Shown: positions 10,140 to 18,401, counted from the stretch's first letter. The stretch is DNA of 64,000 nt from Mycobacterium gallinarum (GCF_010726765.1 NZ_AP022601.1:868001-932000); one strand, 5' to 3'. Translations and numbers: made by a program. Notes: a model not told the origin generated them from the sequence alone.

Positions 10140-10816
10140 CGGACCTCCTCGGGCGCAGGGGTCGGTGGGGTCAGCTGCGGGGCTTCGGCAAGCAGGGTGG
10201 TGACGGCGTCCTCGAAGTCGAGCATCCCGCGGGCTGACTTGTACGCGGCCAGTGCGGATACGGTGTCGTGCCCGAGTCGCACCCACCCCGCGTTGGGGTA
10301 GTGGATCCGAACGAGGTCGTTCCACACCGCGACCGGCATCTCGTATTGGGCTTCGCATTCCCAGGACACCTGACGAACCGAGAAGCCACGTTCGCCTGGG
10401 ACGAACACCGTTCCGCTGAACAGGAAGAGCAGGGGAATGGCACCGTCGCGCAATGCATGCAGGTATTTCGACGCCGCGACCTCGAAATCGTAGGTGCACT
10501 CCAGTGGCAGGGACACCTCGGTGACACCGGTGAAGCCTTGAACCATCGCGGTGCTGTGTTGCCAGAGGAACGTGCGTTGAGTGTTGACCCATCGCTCGCG
10601 CGGCCCGAACAGGTCGAGCAGGCCAGCGGCCTCTTCGTCGGAGTAGGGCCTGCGCAGCGGTTCGATGCGGATCTGGCATCGCAAGGCGATCGCCTGAATC
10701 GGCTCGGTATCTGAGTCGGGCCCGCCGGCCGTGATACCGACGCGCGCGGTCAGTCGTGGCGTGACCGAGAACTGTTCTGCGACCACGTCCACGACGGTGA
10801 ACGTCAAACTGCTCAC
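10136..10816 (-). CDS. DUF6084 family hydrogenase-cluster protein
   Basis: A 226-aa protein from a GTG overlapping the upstream stop codon as GTGA. It begins VSSLTFTVVDVVAEQF and is beta-rich, with the segment RRPYSDEEAAGLLDLFGPRERW and a hydrophobic stretch GAIPLLFLFSGTVF that looks like a buried strand and turn, not a membrane span. I match it to DUF6084, another family nearly confined to hydrogenase loci (from memory). Both junctions are four-base overlaps, so it should be made in fixed ratio with its neighbours. No catalytic residues are evident and the function is unknown. Confidence 0.8.
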   Translation of the reverse strand: MSSLTFTVVDVVAEQFSVTPRLTARVGITAGGPDSDTEPIQAIALRCQIRIEPLRRPYSDEEAAGLLDLFGPRERWVNTQRTFLWQHSTAMVQGFTGVTEVSLPLECTYDFEVAASKYLHALRDGAIPLLFLFSGTVFVPGERGFSVRQVSWECEAQYEMPVAVWNDLVRIHYPNAGWVRLGHDTVSALAAYKSARGMLDFEDAVTTLLAEAPQLTPPTPAPEEVR

Positions 10817-11469
10817 GGGGACGCCACCTTGCTCCGGGCCTTGACCCGTTCGAAGAACTCGTCGACGAACTCTCGGACCTCGTGGCCGCCGTCGAAGCCC
10901 CGCCACAACATTCGCAGTCTGCCGACGAACTCATAGCATGCGTCGATGGGGACCAGGTAGCACTCGGCGGGGGCGTTGAGTTCCGGATCCACGTGGTCTC
11001 GATCGGGCACCCGCACCAGTAGCGCTTCGACATCGTCGGCAAGCATGTCCAGTCGACCGTCGGCGCCGCTGATCTCGCTCCAGGCGTCGAGGTCCAGTTC
11101 CGACTCGGTGGCACCGGCCGGGCCCGGGTAGAACGCCACGGTCTTGTCCAAGTCGGAGTTGTGGAAGAAGAACGCCAAGCCGACGGGTATCTGGAGCGCT
11201 TCCCACGCGCGACGGTCCAGCGAGAAATCGGCGAAGCTGAGATATCGATCGGGCACCGCCCGGTACCGGAGTTTGGCGTGTGGGTCGGTGAACAACAGAT
11301 AGCAGCCGCGGCACGTGCACATCAGTTGGCGCGCTGAGACATTGACGACGTGCTGGTGCTCGTCGGCGATCGGTTCGGCGCACATCTCGCATCGTTCACC
11401 GGCCGGCTGCACCGAAGGCTTGTTGGCCCGGATGCGCGTCAGTACGTCGAAAGCGCTCGCATCTGCCAT
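10813..11469 (-). CDS. DUF5947 family cysteine-rich hydrogenase-cluster protein
   Basis: A 218-aa protein; the start is either the ATG at 11469 or the GTG at 11472 that overlaps the hhyE stop. An N-terminal cluster CEMC (Cys27, Cys30) followed by CTCRGC (Cys51, Cys53, Cys56), with a DEHQHVV segment between, looks like a zinc- or iron-binding module. The rest is acidic, with a C-terminal helical segment rich in Phe and Glu. It matches DUF5947, a family recalled from hydrogenase loci. It may be a metal-binding assembly or electron-transfer factor; that is inference. Confidence 0.82.
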   Translation of the reverse strand: MADASAFDVLTRIRANKPSVQPAGERCEMCAEPIADEHQHVVNVSARQLMCTCRGCYLLFTDPHAKLRYRAVPDRYLSFADFSLDRRAWEALQIPVGLAFFFHNSDLDKTVAFYPGPAGATESELDLDAWSEISGADGRLDMLADDVEALLVRVPDRDHVDPELNAPAECYLVPIDACYEFVGRLRMLWRGFDGGHEVREFVDEFFERVKARSKVASP

Positions 11470-12464
11470 CACGTCACTCCGGTCGCCTCGGCGAGCACCG
11501 CGATCGACAGGACGCCATCGCGACGGAGCAGGGGAATCGGATCGAGGTGCGTTCGAGCGGACGCTTCGGCGTTGGCCCGATTGCGCGCACCGCGCGCGGT
11601 GTCATCCAATCCCGCACCTGCGTGCACCACATCGAAATGTGCGTGACAGCGCGGACAGCGGAGGACCGCCTGGCCGATGGGTGCGCCCATCGGACGGTGC
11701 AGCACAGCCCCGGCCATCGAGTCCTCACACCGACCGCACCGGTCGTGGTACGCGAACAGGTCGTCACCGATTCGGCAGGCCAGGATCGGCACGCCGGCGA
11801 CCAGAAAGCCGCCGACCTCGCCGGGCTCGAGATCCGCGATCTCGGGAAGTGGGTGCCAGGCGGCGCCTGCGCTGTCCACCGTGTCCTTGGTGTGGACGCG
11901 GCTCATCAACGAATCCACCGAGATCACGCCCGACGTGCTCTCCGCCGCAGCCACGACTTCGATCGAGGCGATCTCGGGCGCGGCGGCACGCACGGCGTCC
12001 TCGACGGCGAACTCGAGGGTGACCGCCGATGACGGGCAGCTCTTGCAGCTGCCCGCGAACTGCAGGCGAACTACGGGCCCGTCTTGGCCGTCGACCACAC
12101 CGAGCAGCGTGACGTCGCCACCGTGCGAGCCCAGATACGGTCGAACACTGTCCAGGGCATCCTCGATCCTGCGCTCGACGCCGTGGGGGTGCAGCCCGTG
12201 CACGAGCATGAGGCTGGCGACGAGTTCGTCGGCGGCGAACCGTTCGACCAGCTCCGGTGTCGATTCGGAAGTCATGGCGACGATCCGCTCGAGCGCGGCC
12301 CCGTAGAGGTCCGTCAGTTCGGCGGCGAGTTGTTCGGTCCGCTCCCGCACGACCGTTCCGCTGCCCGCACTGGCGTCCAGCAGGGTCTGAATCCGATCAC
12401 CTGCTGAACGCCATCGCGTTTCGTCGTCGAGTGCCTCCGGGCTCTGTTGTCCAGTCGAGGCCAT
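11469..12464 (-). CDS. hhyE: HhyE: NifU-domain plus Rieske-like iron-sulfur protein
   Basis: A 331-aa two-module protein directly after hhyL. Residues about 90-175 form a NifU C-terminal domain with GSCKSCPSS (Cys140, Cys143), able to bind an Fe-S cluster. Residues about 200-290 look like a Rieske domain (ACRIGDDLFAYHDRC, then LRCPRCHAHFD), but the first half-site is CxxC (Cys243, Cys246) instead of CxH; Cys270, Cys273 and His276 follow. In M. smegmatis the equivalent gene beside the Hhy structural genes is proposed to relay electrons from the hydrogenase to the respiratory chain. The ATG lies four bases beyond hhyL, so the proteins are probably made together. Confidence 0.88.
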   Translation of the reverse strand: MASTGQQSPEALDDETRWRSAGDRIQTLLDASAGSGTVVRERTEQLAAELTDLYGAALERIVAMTSESTPELVERFAADELVASLMLVHGLHPHGVERRIEDALDSVRPYLGSHGGDVTLLGVVDGQDGPVVRLQFAGSCKSCPSSAVTLEFAVEDAVRAAAPEIASIEVVAAAESTSGVISVDSLMSRVHTKDTVDSAGAAWHPLPEIADLEPGEVGGFLVAGVPILACRIGDDLFAYHDRCGRCEDSMAGAVLHRPMGAPIGQAVLRCPRCHAHFDVVHAGAGLDDTARGARNRANAEASARTHLDPIPLLRRDGVLSIAVLAEATGVT

Positions 12465-12467
12465 ATA

Positions 12468-14264
12468 TCACTCCCCAGTAACGGACTGGGTCGGTGAATG
12501 CAGCTTTTCGAGCGTCTTGCCCTCACCGAGATACATGTGCACCCCGCACGGCAGACACGGATCGAAGCTGCGCACCGTACGCATGATGTCGATGCCCTTG
12601 AAGTTCTCCCGATCGTTCTCTTCGAAGATCGGCTGCCCCTGAACGGCGTCTTCATACGGTCCAGGGGTGCCGTAGCTGTCGCGAGGGTTGGCGTTCCACG
12701 GCGTCGGGGGATAGGGATGGTAGTTCGCGATCTTGCCGTCCCGAATCACCATGTGGTGGCTGAGGACACCACGCACCGCCTCGGTGAAGCCGCAGCCGAT
12801 GGCCTCGTCCGGCACCGTGAACTTCTCCCACGTCTTCGTCCGGCCCGCCCTGATCTCGATCAGCGCCTGCTCGGCGAAGTGCAGCGCGCACGCCGCCGCG
12901 TAGGCCTGGAAGTACGTCCGCGCCCGGTTGCGTTCCAGGGTGTTGCTCCCGTGTTGCGGGATTTTCCACTCCAGCGAAACCGGGCCCTTGAGCGCCGTTT
13001 TGGGCAGATTGATCTGCACGCTGCCGCCGGTCGCCTTCACGTAACCGATGTCGACGAGCCCGGCCAGCGCTGTACTCCACAACCGGGCGAGCGGACCGCC
13101 ACCGGTGTCGAGCGCGAGATGATCCTTGCCGTCGAACCAGCGCGGCGACATCACCCAGCTGTACTTGTCGTCCATGTCGCGCTTCTGGGGCCGTGGGTTG
13201 GTGTGCTGGTTCCACGGGTGCCGGCGATCGACGGGATTTCCCAGCGGGTCGTTGCGGACGAACATCTCCTGATCGGTCCAGTCGTCGTAATACGAACTGC
13301 CCAAGAGGATTCGGATGCCGAGATTGATGTCCACCAGCGAGTGGGTGACCAGCTTTCCGTCGACCACGACACCCGGAGTGACGAACATCGCGTTACCCCA
13401 GCGCTCCATGTCCTTGTAGGCGAAGTTGCAGACCTCCGGATCCTGGAACGAACCCCAGCATCCGAGCAGGGTGCGACGCAAGCCGACCTGCTCGTAGCCG
13501 GGAAGCGCCTCGTAGAAGAAGTCGAACAGATCGTCGTGCATCGGCACGACCTTCTTCATGAACTCGACGTAGCGCATCAGCCGGGTCATGTAGTCGGTCA
13601 TCAGCTGAATGGTGGCCACAGTGCCCACTCCACCGGGATACAGCGTGGAGGGATGGACGTGCTTGCCCTCCATGAGGCAGAACATCTCTCGCGTCCAGCG
13701 GCTGACGACGAGGGCCTCCCTGTAGAACTCGCCCGTGAACGGGTTCAGCGCCCGCATGATGTCGGCGATCGTGCGGTAGCCGTGCGCGTCGGAGTTCGGC
13801 GCCAACGTGTTCTCGGCCTTGGCCAACACGCCGGGGTTGGTTTCGGAGACCATCTTCTCGCAGTAGTCGACGCCTACGAGGTTCTCTTGGAAGATGTTGT
13901 GGTCGAACATGTATTCCGCGGCTTCGCCGAGGTTGACGATCCACTCGCCGAGGTTGGGCGGTTTGACGCCGTACGCCATGTTCTGCGTGTAACACGAACA
14001 GGTGGCGTGGTTGTCGCCGCAGATGCCGCAGATGCGGCTCGTGATGAAGTGCGCGTCGCGGGGATCCTTGCCTTTCATGAAGATCGAGTAGCCGCGGAAG
14101 ATCGAGGACGTGCTGTGACACTCGGCGACCTCGCGATTCTCGAAGTCGATCTTGGTGTAGATGCCGAGGCTGCCGACGATGCGGGTGATCGGATCCCACG
14201 ACATGTCGACAAGCGTGCTCGGGTCCTTCTTGGTGTGCTGGGGGCCCGGAACTGTGGTTGTCAT
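12468..14264 (-). CDS. hhyL: [NiFe]-hydrogenase large subunit, group 1h (Hhy)
   Basis: A 598-aa catalytic subunit that splits H2 at a Ni-Fe(CN)2CO centre. The two nickel-binding pairs are present: RICGICGDNHATC (Cys79, Cys82) near the N-terminus and DPCLPCGVH (Cys570, Cys573) near the end. His576 is followed by a 22-residue tail that the maturation protease should remove. The motif wording fits the high-affinity actinobacterial group 1h/5 enzymes rather than group 1 or 2a. I chose the ATG at 14264, preceded by GAAAGG; a GTG at 14294 overlapping the hhyS end would add ten residues. It is 30 bases downstream of hhyS. Confidence 0.96.
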   Translation of the reverse strand: MTTTVPGPQHTKKDPSTLVDMSWDPITRIVGSLGIYTKIDFENREVAECHSTSSIFRGYSIFMKGKDPRDAHFITSRICGICGDNHATCSCYTQNMAYGVKPPNLGEWIVNLGEAAEYMFDHNIFQENLVGVDYCEKMVSETNPGVLAKAENTLAPNSDAHGYRTIADIMRALNPFTGEFYREALVVSRWTREMFCLMEGKHVHPSTLYPGGVGTVATIQLMTDYMTRLMRYVEFMKKVVPMHDDLFDFFYEALPGYEQVGLRRTLLGCWGSFQDPEVCNFAYKDMERWGNAMFVTPGVVVDGKLVTHSLVDINLGIRILLGSSYYDDWTDQEMFVRNDPLGNPVDRRHPWNQHTNPRPQKRDMDDKYSWVMSPRWFDGKDHLALDTGGGPLARLWSTALAGLVDIGYVKATGGSVQINLPKTALKGPVSLEWKIPQHGSNTLERNRARTYFQAYAAACALHFAEQALIEIRAGRTKTWEKFTVPDEAIGCGFTEAVRGVLSHHMVIRDGKIANYHPYPPTPWNANPRDSYGTPGPYEDAVQGQPIFEENDRENFKGIDIMRTVRSFDPCLPCGVHMYLGEGKTLEKLHSPTQSVTGE

Positions 14265-14294
14265 TGAGTTTTGCCTTTCGCCTGCGTTGCGCAC

Positions 14295-15350
14295 CTACCA
14301 GGTGCGCTTCGCTCCTGTGGTCAGTTCCTTGCCCCGGTGCCGCCACTTCGGTTCTTTGTCGACGGTCTTTCCGGTGACGTGGCGCAGATTGCGAATGACC
14401 GAGCCGTACAGGCCGGACGCGGCGGTCGAGAGCTTTCCGCCAGGAGGCTCGTCCATGAAGGGCATGAACTTGTCAGGGAAGCCCGGCATCGTGCATCCGA
14501 TGCATATGCCGCCGACGTTCGGGCAGCCGCCGACGCCGTTGATCCAGCCGCGCTTGGGGACATTGCATTTGACGACCGGCCCCCAACAGCCAAGTTTCAC
14601 AATGCATTTCGGCGAGCCGTACTCGGTGGCGAAATCGCCCTGTTCATAGTACCCAGCGCGGTCGCACCCCTCGTGCACCGTGTTGCCGAACAGCCATTGG
14701 GGCCGCAACGCGTCGTCGAGCGGGATCATCGGCGCCTGTCCGGTGGCCATGTACAGCAGGTAGGTCAACGTCTCGGAGAGGTTGTCGCCTTGGATCGGGC
14801 AGCCCGGCACGCACACGATGGGAATGCCCGCCTTGCTCTTCCAGTCCCAGCCGAGGTAGTCCGGTACGCCCATCGCGCCGGTCGGATTGCCTGCCATCGC
14901 GTGGATGCCGCCGTACGTCGCGCACGTGCCGACGGCCACGATCGCGGTCGCCTTGGGCGCCAACCGGTCGAGCCACTCGCTGGTGGTGATCGGCTGATTG
15001 GTCGCCGGGTCATTGCCGAACCCACACCAATATCCCTCCTGATGGAGGTCCTCGTTGGGAATGGACCCCTCGACGACCAGGACGAACGGTTCCAACTCGC
15101 CGCGGTCGGCCTTGAAGAACCATTCGAGGAAGTCGTCCGCGCCACCCGTCGGGCCGCACTCGAAGTCGATCAACGGCCAGTGCACTGCGATTTGGGGTAA
15201 ACCGGGAAGTGCTCCGAGCGCGATCTCCTCGATGCTGGGTTGGGTGGCGCCTGTCAATGCCACGGAATCGCCGTCACAACTGAGGCCGGCGTTGATCCAC
15301 AGAACATGGATCAATGTGTCTTCCGCTTTTTTGGCAGCTTCACTTAGCAT
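14295..15350 (-). CDS. hhyS: [NiFe]-hydrogenase small subunit, group 1h (Hhy)
   Basis: A 351-aa electron-transfer subunit with three Fe-S cluster sites. The proximal site reads LSCDGDS (Cys25, Asp28), so an Asp stands where most hydrogenases have the second Cys of CxxC; a 3Cys-1Asp proximal cluster is known for group 1h enzymes. Further ligands occur in GTCATYGG, PGCPIQGDN and the C-terminal NTVHEGCDRAGYY, CIVKLGC and GGICIGC segments. There is no twin-arginine signal and no C-terminal membrane helix, so the enzyme acts on the cytoplasmic side. The upstream gap of 115 bases carries a CRP-like palindrome and probably the structural-gene promoter. Confidence 0.96.
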   Translation of the reverse strand: MLSEAAKKAEDTLIHVLWINAGLSCDGDSVALTGATQPSIEEIALGALPGLPQIAVHWPLIDFECGPTGGADDFLEWFFKADRGELEPFVLVVEGSIPNEDLHQEGYWCGFGNDPATNQPITTSEWLDRLAPKATAIVAVGTCATYGGIHAMAGNPTGAMGVPDYLGWDWKSKAGIPIVCVPGCPIQGDNLSETLTYLLYMATGQAPMIPLDDALRPQWLFGNTVHEGCDRAGYYEQGDFATEYGSPKCIVKLGCWGPVVKCNVPKRGWINGVGGCPNVGGICIGCTMPGFPDKFMPFMDEPPGGKLSTAASGLYGSVIRNLRHVTGKTVDKEPKWRHRGKELTTGAKRTW

Positions 15351-15364
15351 GCTTACGGCTTTCC

Positions 15365-15383
15365 GGGACCGGGCTGGGGTCCC
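15365..15383. repeat. GGGACC/GGTCCC inverted repeat in the hhyS leader
   Basis: A perfect six-base inverted repeat, GGGACC, seven bases, GGTCCC, lies 15 bases before the hhyS start codon. It could form a small hairpin in the 5-prime leader or be a protein-binding site. The half-sites resemble DosR half-sites, but the spacing is wrong for a standard DosR box. Confidence 0.4.
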
Positions 15384-15449
15384 TGCGGCGCAGGAGTCGC
15401 CCTTCGGCCCACTTGCGCGTCGCTAGTTCTCGGTCTACTCCCGCGAAAG

Positions 15450-15465
15450 TGTGTTGTCAATCACA
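15450..15465. promoter_or_regulatory. CRP-like binding site upstream of hhyS
   Basis: TGTGT, six bases, TCACA matches the mycobacterial CRP/GlxR consensus TGTGA-N6-TCACA at nine of ten fixed positions. It lies one base beyond the hypB stop codon and centred about 108 bases upstream of the hhyS start, exactly where a regulator of the structural genes would sit. Binding is not shown; the position and near-perfect symmetry make it credible. Confidence 0.5.
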
Positions 15466-16233
15466 TCAAGCGACGGTCATATGCAGTTCATTTGCGCGCG
15501 CGTCAATCCACTCGAACCAGGCGTCCATTCCGTCTCCTTTGGTAGCCGAGACGGGTAGGATCTCGACGTTCGGATTGACCGAACGCGCATGCTGCGCACA
15601 AAGATCGAGATCGAATTCGACGTACGGCAGCAGGTCGATCTTGTTGATGAGGACAAGTCCCGCCGCGGCGAACATGTGGGGATACTTCAGCGGCTTGTCT
15701 GTTCCCTCGGTCACCGAGATGACGACGACCTTGCTGTGCTCGCCGAGGTCGAAGAGCGCCGGGCAGACCAGGTTTCCGACGTTCTCGATGAACAGCAACG
15801 AACCGCTCTCGGGTTCGAGGACATGAAGCGCACGGTCGATCATCTCGGCGTCCAGGTGGCAACCCGCACCTGTGTTGACCTGCACCGCGCGTGCCCCGGC
15901 GGCGGTGATCCGATCGGCGTCGAGCAGCGTCTCCTGATCACCTTCGATCACCGAAACCTGATGCTGCGAGCCCAGGTGGCGGATGGTGCGCTCGAGCAGG
16001 GTGGTCTTCCCGGCTCCCGGTGAACTGGTCATGTTGAACGCCAGGATTTCGCGGTCGGCCAGCCACTGTCGGTTGTGTTCGGCCAGCATGTCGTTCTTCG
16101 CGAGCACCTTCTGCTCCAGCGAGATGGTCTCAGTGTGCGGGTGATCGTGGGGGTGGTCATGGGAGTGGCTGTGATCGTGGCCGGACAGCGTGACTGTTGC
16201 TCCGTCCTCGCCGCACCCGCAGGTTGCACACAT
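15466..16233 (-). CDS. hypB: Hydrogenase nickel-insertion GTPase HypB
   Basis: A 255-aa HypB, which with HypA inserts nickel into the large subunit using GTP. I start it at the ATG giving MCATCGCG, which places the high-affinity nickel motif (Cys2, Cys5, Cys7) at the N-terminus; the open frame upstream of this is arginine-rich and not coding. A His-rich stretch with alternating His and Asp follows (residues 19-33), a nickel reservoir. The P-loop SSPGAGKTT begins at residue 70, and NKIDLLPYV is the guanine-specificity motif. It starts two bases after the hypA stop. Confidence 0.96.
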   Translation of the reverse strand: MCATCGCGEDGATVTLSGHDHSHSHDHPHDHPHTETISLEQKVLAKNDMLAEHNRQWLADREILAFNMTSSPGAGKTTLLERTIRHLGSQHQVSVIEGDQETLLDADRITAAGARAVQVNTGAGCHLDAEMIDRALHVLEPESGSLLFIENVGNLVCPALFDLGEHSKVVVISVTEGTDKPLKYPHMFAAAGLVLINKIDLLPYVEFDLDLCAQHARSVNPNVEILPVSATKGDGMDAWFEWIDARANELHMTVA

Positions 16234-16235
16234 GC

Positions 16236-16565
16236 TCAACTCACTTCCATCGACAGGATCTTCAGTTCGCGGCCGGCGACGACGTCGACATCGGCACTTC
16301 CGCAGGGACACAACAAGATCAAGTCGTTCAGTGCGAAATCGGTGTCGCAGGTACGGCATCGTGCCTCGCCTGAACGCAATTCGACCTCGAGGCTGGCGCC
16401 TTCGGCGGCGGTGCCCTCCGTGGCGAGTTCGAAACAGAACATCATCGCGTCGGGGACGACGGCGCACAGCGCACCGACTTCGAGTTTGACGCTGTGCACT
16501 CGACGGCCCGCAGCGTGCTCACACACTGCCTCGACGACGCTCTGGGTTATCGCCATTTCGTGCAA
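16236..16565 (-). CDS. hypA: Hydrogenase nickel-incorporation protein HypA
   Basis: A 109-aa nickel metallochaperone. The start is a TTG at 16565, chosen because it yields the invariant MHEMAITQ, in which His2 binds nickel; an ATG three codons later would lose it. The zinc loop has two Cys pairs, CRTC and CPCG, near residues 70-90. The protein works with HypB, encoded two bases downstream. As the first gene of the hydrogenase block it is divergent from recA, with 245 bases between the starts. Confidence 0.95.
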   Translation of the reverse strand: MHEMAITQSVVEAVCEHAAGRRVHSVKLEVGALCAVVPDAMMFCFELATEGTAAEGASLEVELRSGEARCRTCDTDFALNDLILLCPCGSADVDVVAGRELKILSMEVS

Positions 16566-16682
16566 GATTGCCCCGTTTCGGCCGGGATGACCCCACCATA
16601 GGCGCGCGTGCGTCTTCCGGCGAGGAAGATGCAGAATCCTCGATTCGGCACAACTGATCAGCACTCGGCGTGTCAGCTTGAA

Positions 16683-16698
16683 TCGAACAGGTGTTCGT
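16683..16698. promoter_or_regulatory. LexA-binding SOS box of recA
   Basis: The sequence TCGAAC-AGGT-GTTCGT matches the mycobacterial/Bacillus-type SOS box TCGAAC-N4-GTTCGA at eleven of twelve fixed positions. It is 113 bases upstream of the recA start and equally close to hypA on the other strand. Mycobacterial recA is known to have a LexA-controlled promoter here. Confidence 0.85.
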
Positions 16699-16736
16699 CT
16701 ACTGTGGTGACAGCGCGGGATGCTGGTCACGCCGAC

Positions 16737-16759
16737 TTGTCGGTACCGACCCCTAGCGT
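16737..16759 (+). promoter_or_regulatory. RecA-NDp (PafBC-dependent) promoter of recA
   Basis: TTGTCGGTA, eight bases, then TAGCGT fits the RecA-NDp motif (tTGTCRgtg-N8-TAnnnT) of the LexA-independent DNA-damage promoters that depend on the WYL regulators PafB/PafC in mycobacteria. The minus-10 element lies 52 bases before the recA start. Spacing is exact; the ninth base departs from the usual G. Confidence 0.7.
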
Positions 16760-16810
16760 CACGGCCAACCGATCGAAAACCGATCACGGACGAGGATGGA
16801 GATCAACCCC

Positions 16811-17872
16811 ATGGCGCAGGCCCCTGACCGCGAGAAAGCCCTCGAACTGGCGCTCGCACAGATTGAGAAGAACCACGGCAAAGGCTCGGTGATGCGGCTC
16901 GGCGAGGAGGTCCGCCAGCCGATTTCCGTCATCCCCACCGGCTCGATCGCCCTGGATGTGGCGCTCGGCATCGGCGGGCTGCCGCGCGGGCGGGTCATCG
17001 AGATCTACGGCCCGGAATCCTCGGGTAAGACCACCGTCGCGTTGCACGCGGTCGCCAACGCGCAGGCTGCAGGCGGCATCGCGGCGTTCATCGACGCCGA
17101 GCACGCGCTGGATCCCGACTACGCCAAGAAGCTGGGCGTGGACACCGATTCACTGCTGGTCTCTCAGCCGGACACCGGCGAGCAGGCGCTGGAGATCGCC
17201 GACATGCTGATCCGCTCCGGCGCGCTGGACATCCTGGTCATCGACTCGGTGGCGGCGCTGGTGCCGCGGGCCGAAATCGAAGGCGAGATGGGGGACAGCC
17301 ACGTCGGCCTACAGGCCCGGCTGATGAGCCAGGCACTGCGCAAGATCACCGGCGCCCTGAGCAACTCGGGCACCACCGCGATCTTCATCAACCAGCTCCG
17401 AGAAAAGATCGGCGTGATGTTCGGTTCGCCCGAAACGACAACGGGCGGAAAGGCGTTGAAGTTCTACGCTTCGGTCCGGTTGGACGTCAGGCGGATCGAG
17501 ACCCTCAAGGACGGCACCGACGCGGTCGGCAACCGCACCCGGGTGAAGGTCGTCAAGAACAAGGTGTCGCCGCCGTTCAAGCAGGCCGAGTTCGACATCC
17601 TCTACGGCAAGGGCATCTCCAAGGAGGGCTCGCTCATCGACATGGGTGTCGAGCATGGCTTTGTCCGCAAGTCCGGTTCCTGGTTCACCTACGAGGGTGA
17701 GCAACTCGGCCAGGGCAAGGAAAACGCGCGCAACTTCCTGCTGGAGAACCCCGATGTCGCCAACGAGATCGAGAAGAAGATCAAGGAGAAGCTCGGTATC
17801 GGCGCCGACGTGACCGCTGACTTGTCCGACGGCTCGATCGATGACGTCCTGCCCGCCCCAGTCGACTTCTGA
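16811..17872 (+). CDS. recA: Recombinase RecA (intein-free)
   Basis: A 353-aa RecA, which pairs homologous DNA and triggers LexA self-cleavage. I start at the ATG giving MAQAPDREK; an ATG at 16796 is possible. Walker A is GPESSGKTT (residues 67-75), Walker B lies in [14 protein letters not shown], and loop L2 contains [14 protein letters not shown]. At the position where M. tuberculosis carries its RecA intein this protein reads [10 protein letters not shown] without interruption (Val252). It is preceded by two damage-inducible promoters and overlaps recX by 32 bases. Confidence 0.99.
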   Translation: MAQAPDREKALELALAQIEKNHGKGSVMRLGEEVRQPISVIPTGSIALDVALGIGGLPRGRVIEIYGPESSGKTTVALHAVANAQAAGGIAAFIDAEHALDPDYAKKLGVDTDSLLVSQPDTGEQALEIADMLIRSGALDILVIDSVAALVPRAEIEGEMGDSHVGLQARLMSQALRKITGALSNSGTTAIFINQLREKIGVMFGSPETTTGGKALKFYASVRLDVRRIETLKDGTDAVGNRTRVKVVKNKVSPPFKQAEFDILYGKGISKEGSLIDMGVEHGFVRKSGSWFTYEGEQLGQGKENARNFLLENPDVANEIEKKIKEKLGIGADVTADLSDGSIDDVLPAPVDF

Positions 17873-18362
17873 GGCTTCTCGCGAGGAGCAGGCGCGCGCA
17901 CTGTGTCTGCGCCTGCTCACCGCGAGGGCACGCACGCGCGCCGAGTTAGAGGCGCAACTGACCAAGCGGGGCTACCCCGACGACGTCAGCGCCACGGTGC
18001 TTGACCGGCTGTCCCAAGTCGGATTGGTCGATGACGTGGACTTCGCCGAGCAGTGGGTCCGCTCGCGACGCGTGAACGCCGGAAAAGGCAAGCGCGCCTT
18101 GGCTGCCGAGTTACGCAACAAGGGTGTGGACAACGAGGTGATCACCGCTGCGCTGGCCGACATCGACGCGGGTGCGGAACGTCAGCGCGCCGAGCAGTTG
18201 GTCCGTGACAAGCTGCGTCGCGAAAGGTTCGGCGACGATGACGACACCAAGCTGACACGCCGGCTGGTCGGGATGCTGGCCCGCCGTGGTTACCCCCAGA
18301 CGATGGCGTTCGACGTGGTCAGTGTCGAGTTGGCCAGCGAGCGGGAGCGACGGCGGGTGTAG
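17841..18362 (+). CDS. recX: RecA regulatory protein RecX
   Basis: A 173-aa helical protein that binds the RecA filament and limits its activity. It has the three-helix repeats typical of RecX, with [17 protein letters not shown] in the first, [14 protein letters not shown] in the second and [13 protein letters not shown] in the third. The ATG lies inside the end of recA, giving a 32-base overlap as in other mycobacteria, so it is expressed with recA under damage control. Confidence 0.96.
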   Translation: MTSCPPQSTSEASREEQARALCLRLLTARARTRAELEAQLTKRGYPDDVSATVLDRLSQVGLVDDVDFAEQWVRSRRVNAGKGKRALAAELRNKGVDNEVITAALADIDAGAERQRAEQLVRDKLRRERFGDDDDTKLTRRLVGMLARRGYPQTMAFDVVSVELASERERRRV

Positions 18363-18401
18363 ACGTCGAAGGCGGCGTGCCCCGCCGGGTACGTTGCGCT
18401 C

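Noticed and set aside
8736..11114. 792-codon single gene covering 8736-11114
   Set aside because: The frame upstream of 10139 is Arg-rich shadow of the DUF6084 and DUF5947 genes; the GTG at 10139 with a GTGA overlap is the start.
12498..14267. Long open frame on the plus strand opposite hhyL (589 codons)
   Set aside because: It is an antisense shadow of a conserved hydrogenase subunit; composition is Arg/His/Val-rich with no domain, and GC-rich DNA leaves such frames open by chance.
14295..15350. Twin-arginine signal on the hydrogenase small subunit
   Set aside because: No RRxFxK motif or hydrophobic signal at the N-terminus; group 1h enzymes lack it.
15365..15383. DosR box upstream of hhyS
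   Set aside because: Half-sites GGGAC and GTCCC are present but separated by nine bases instead of the usual four; recorded only as an inverted repeat.
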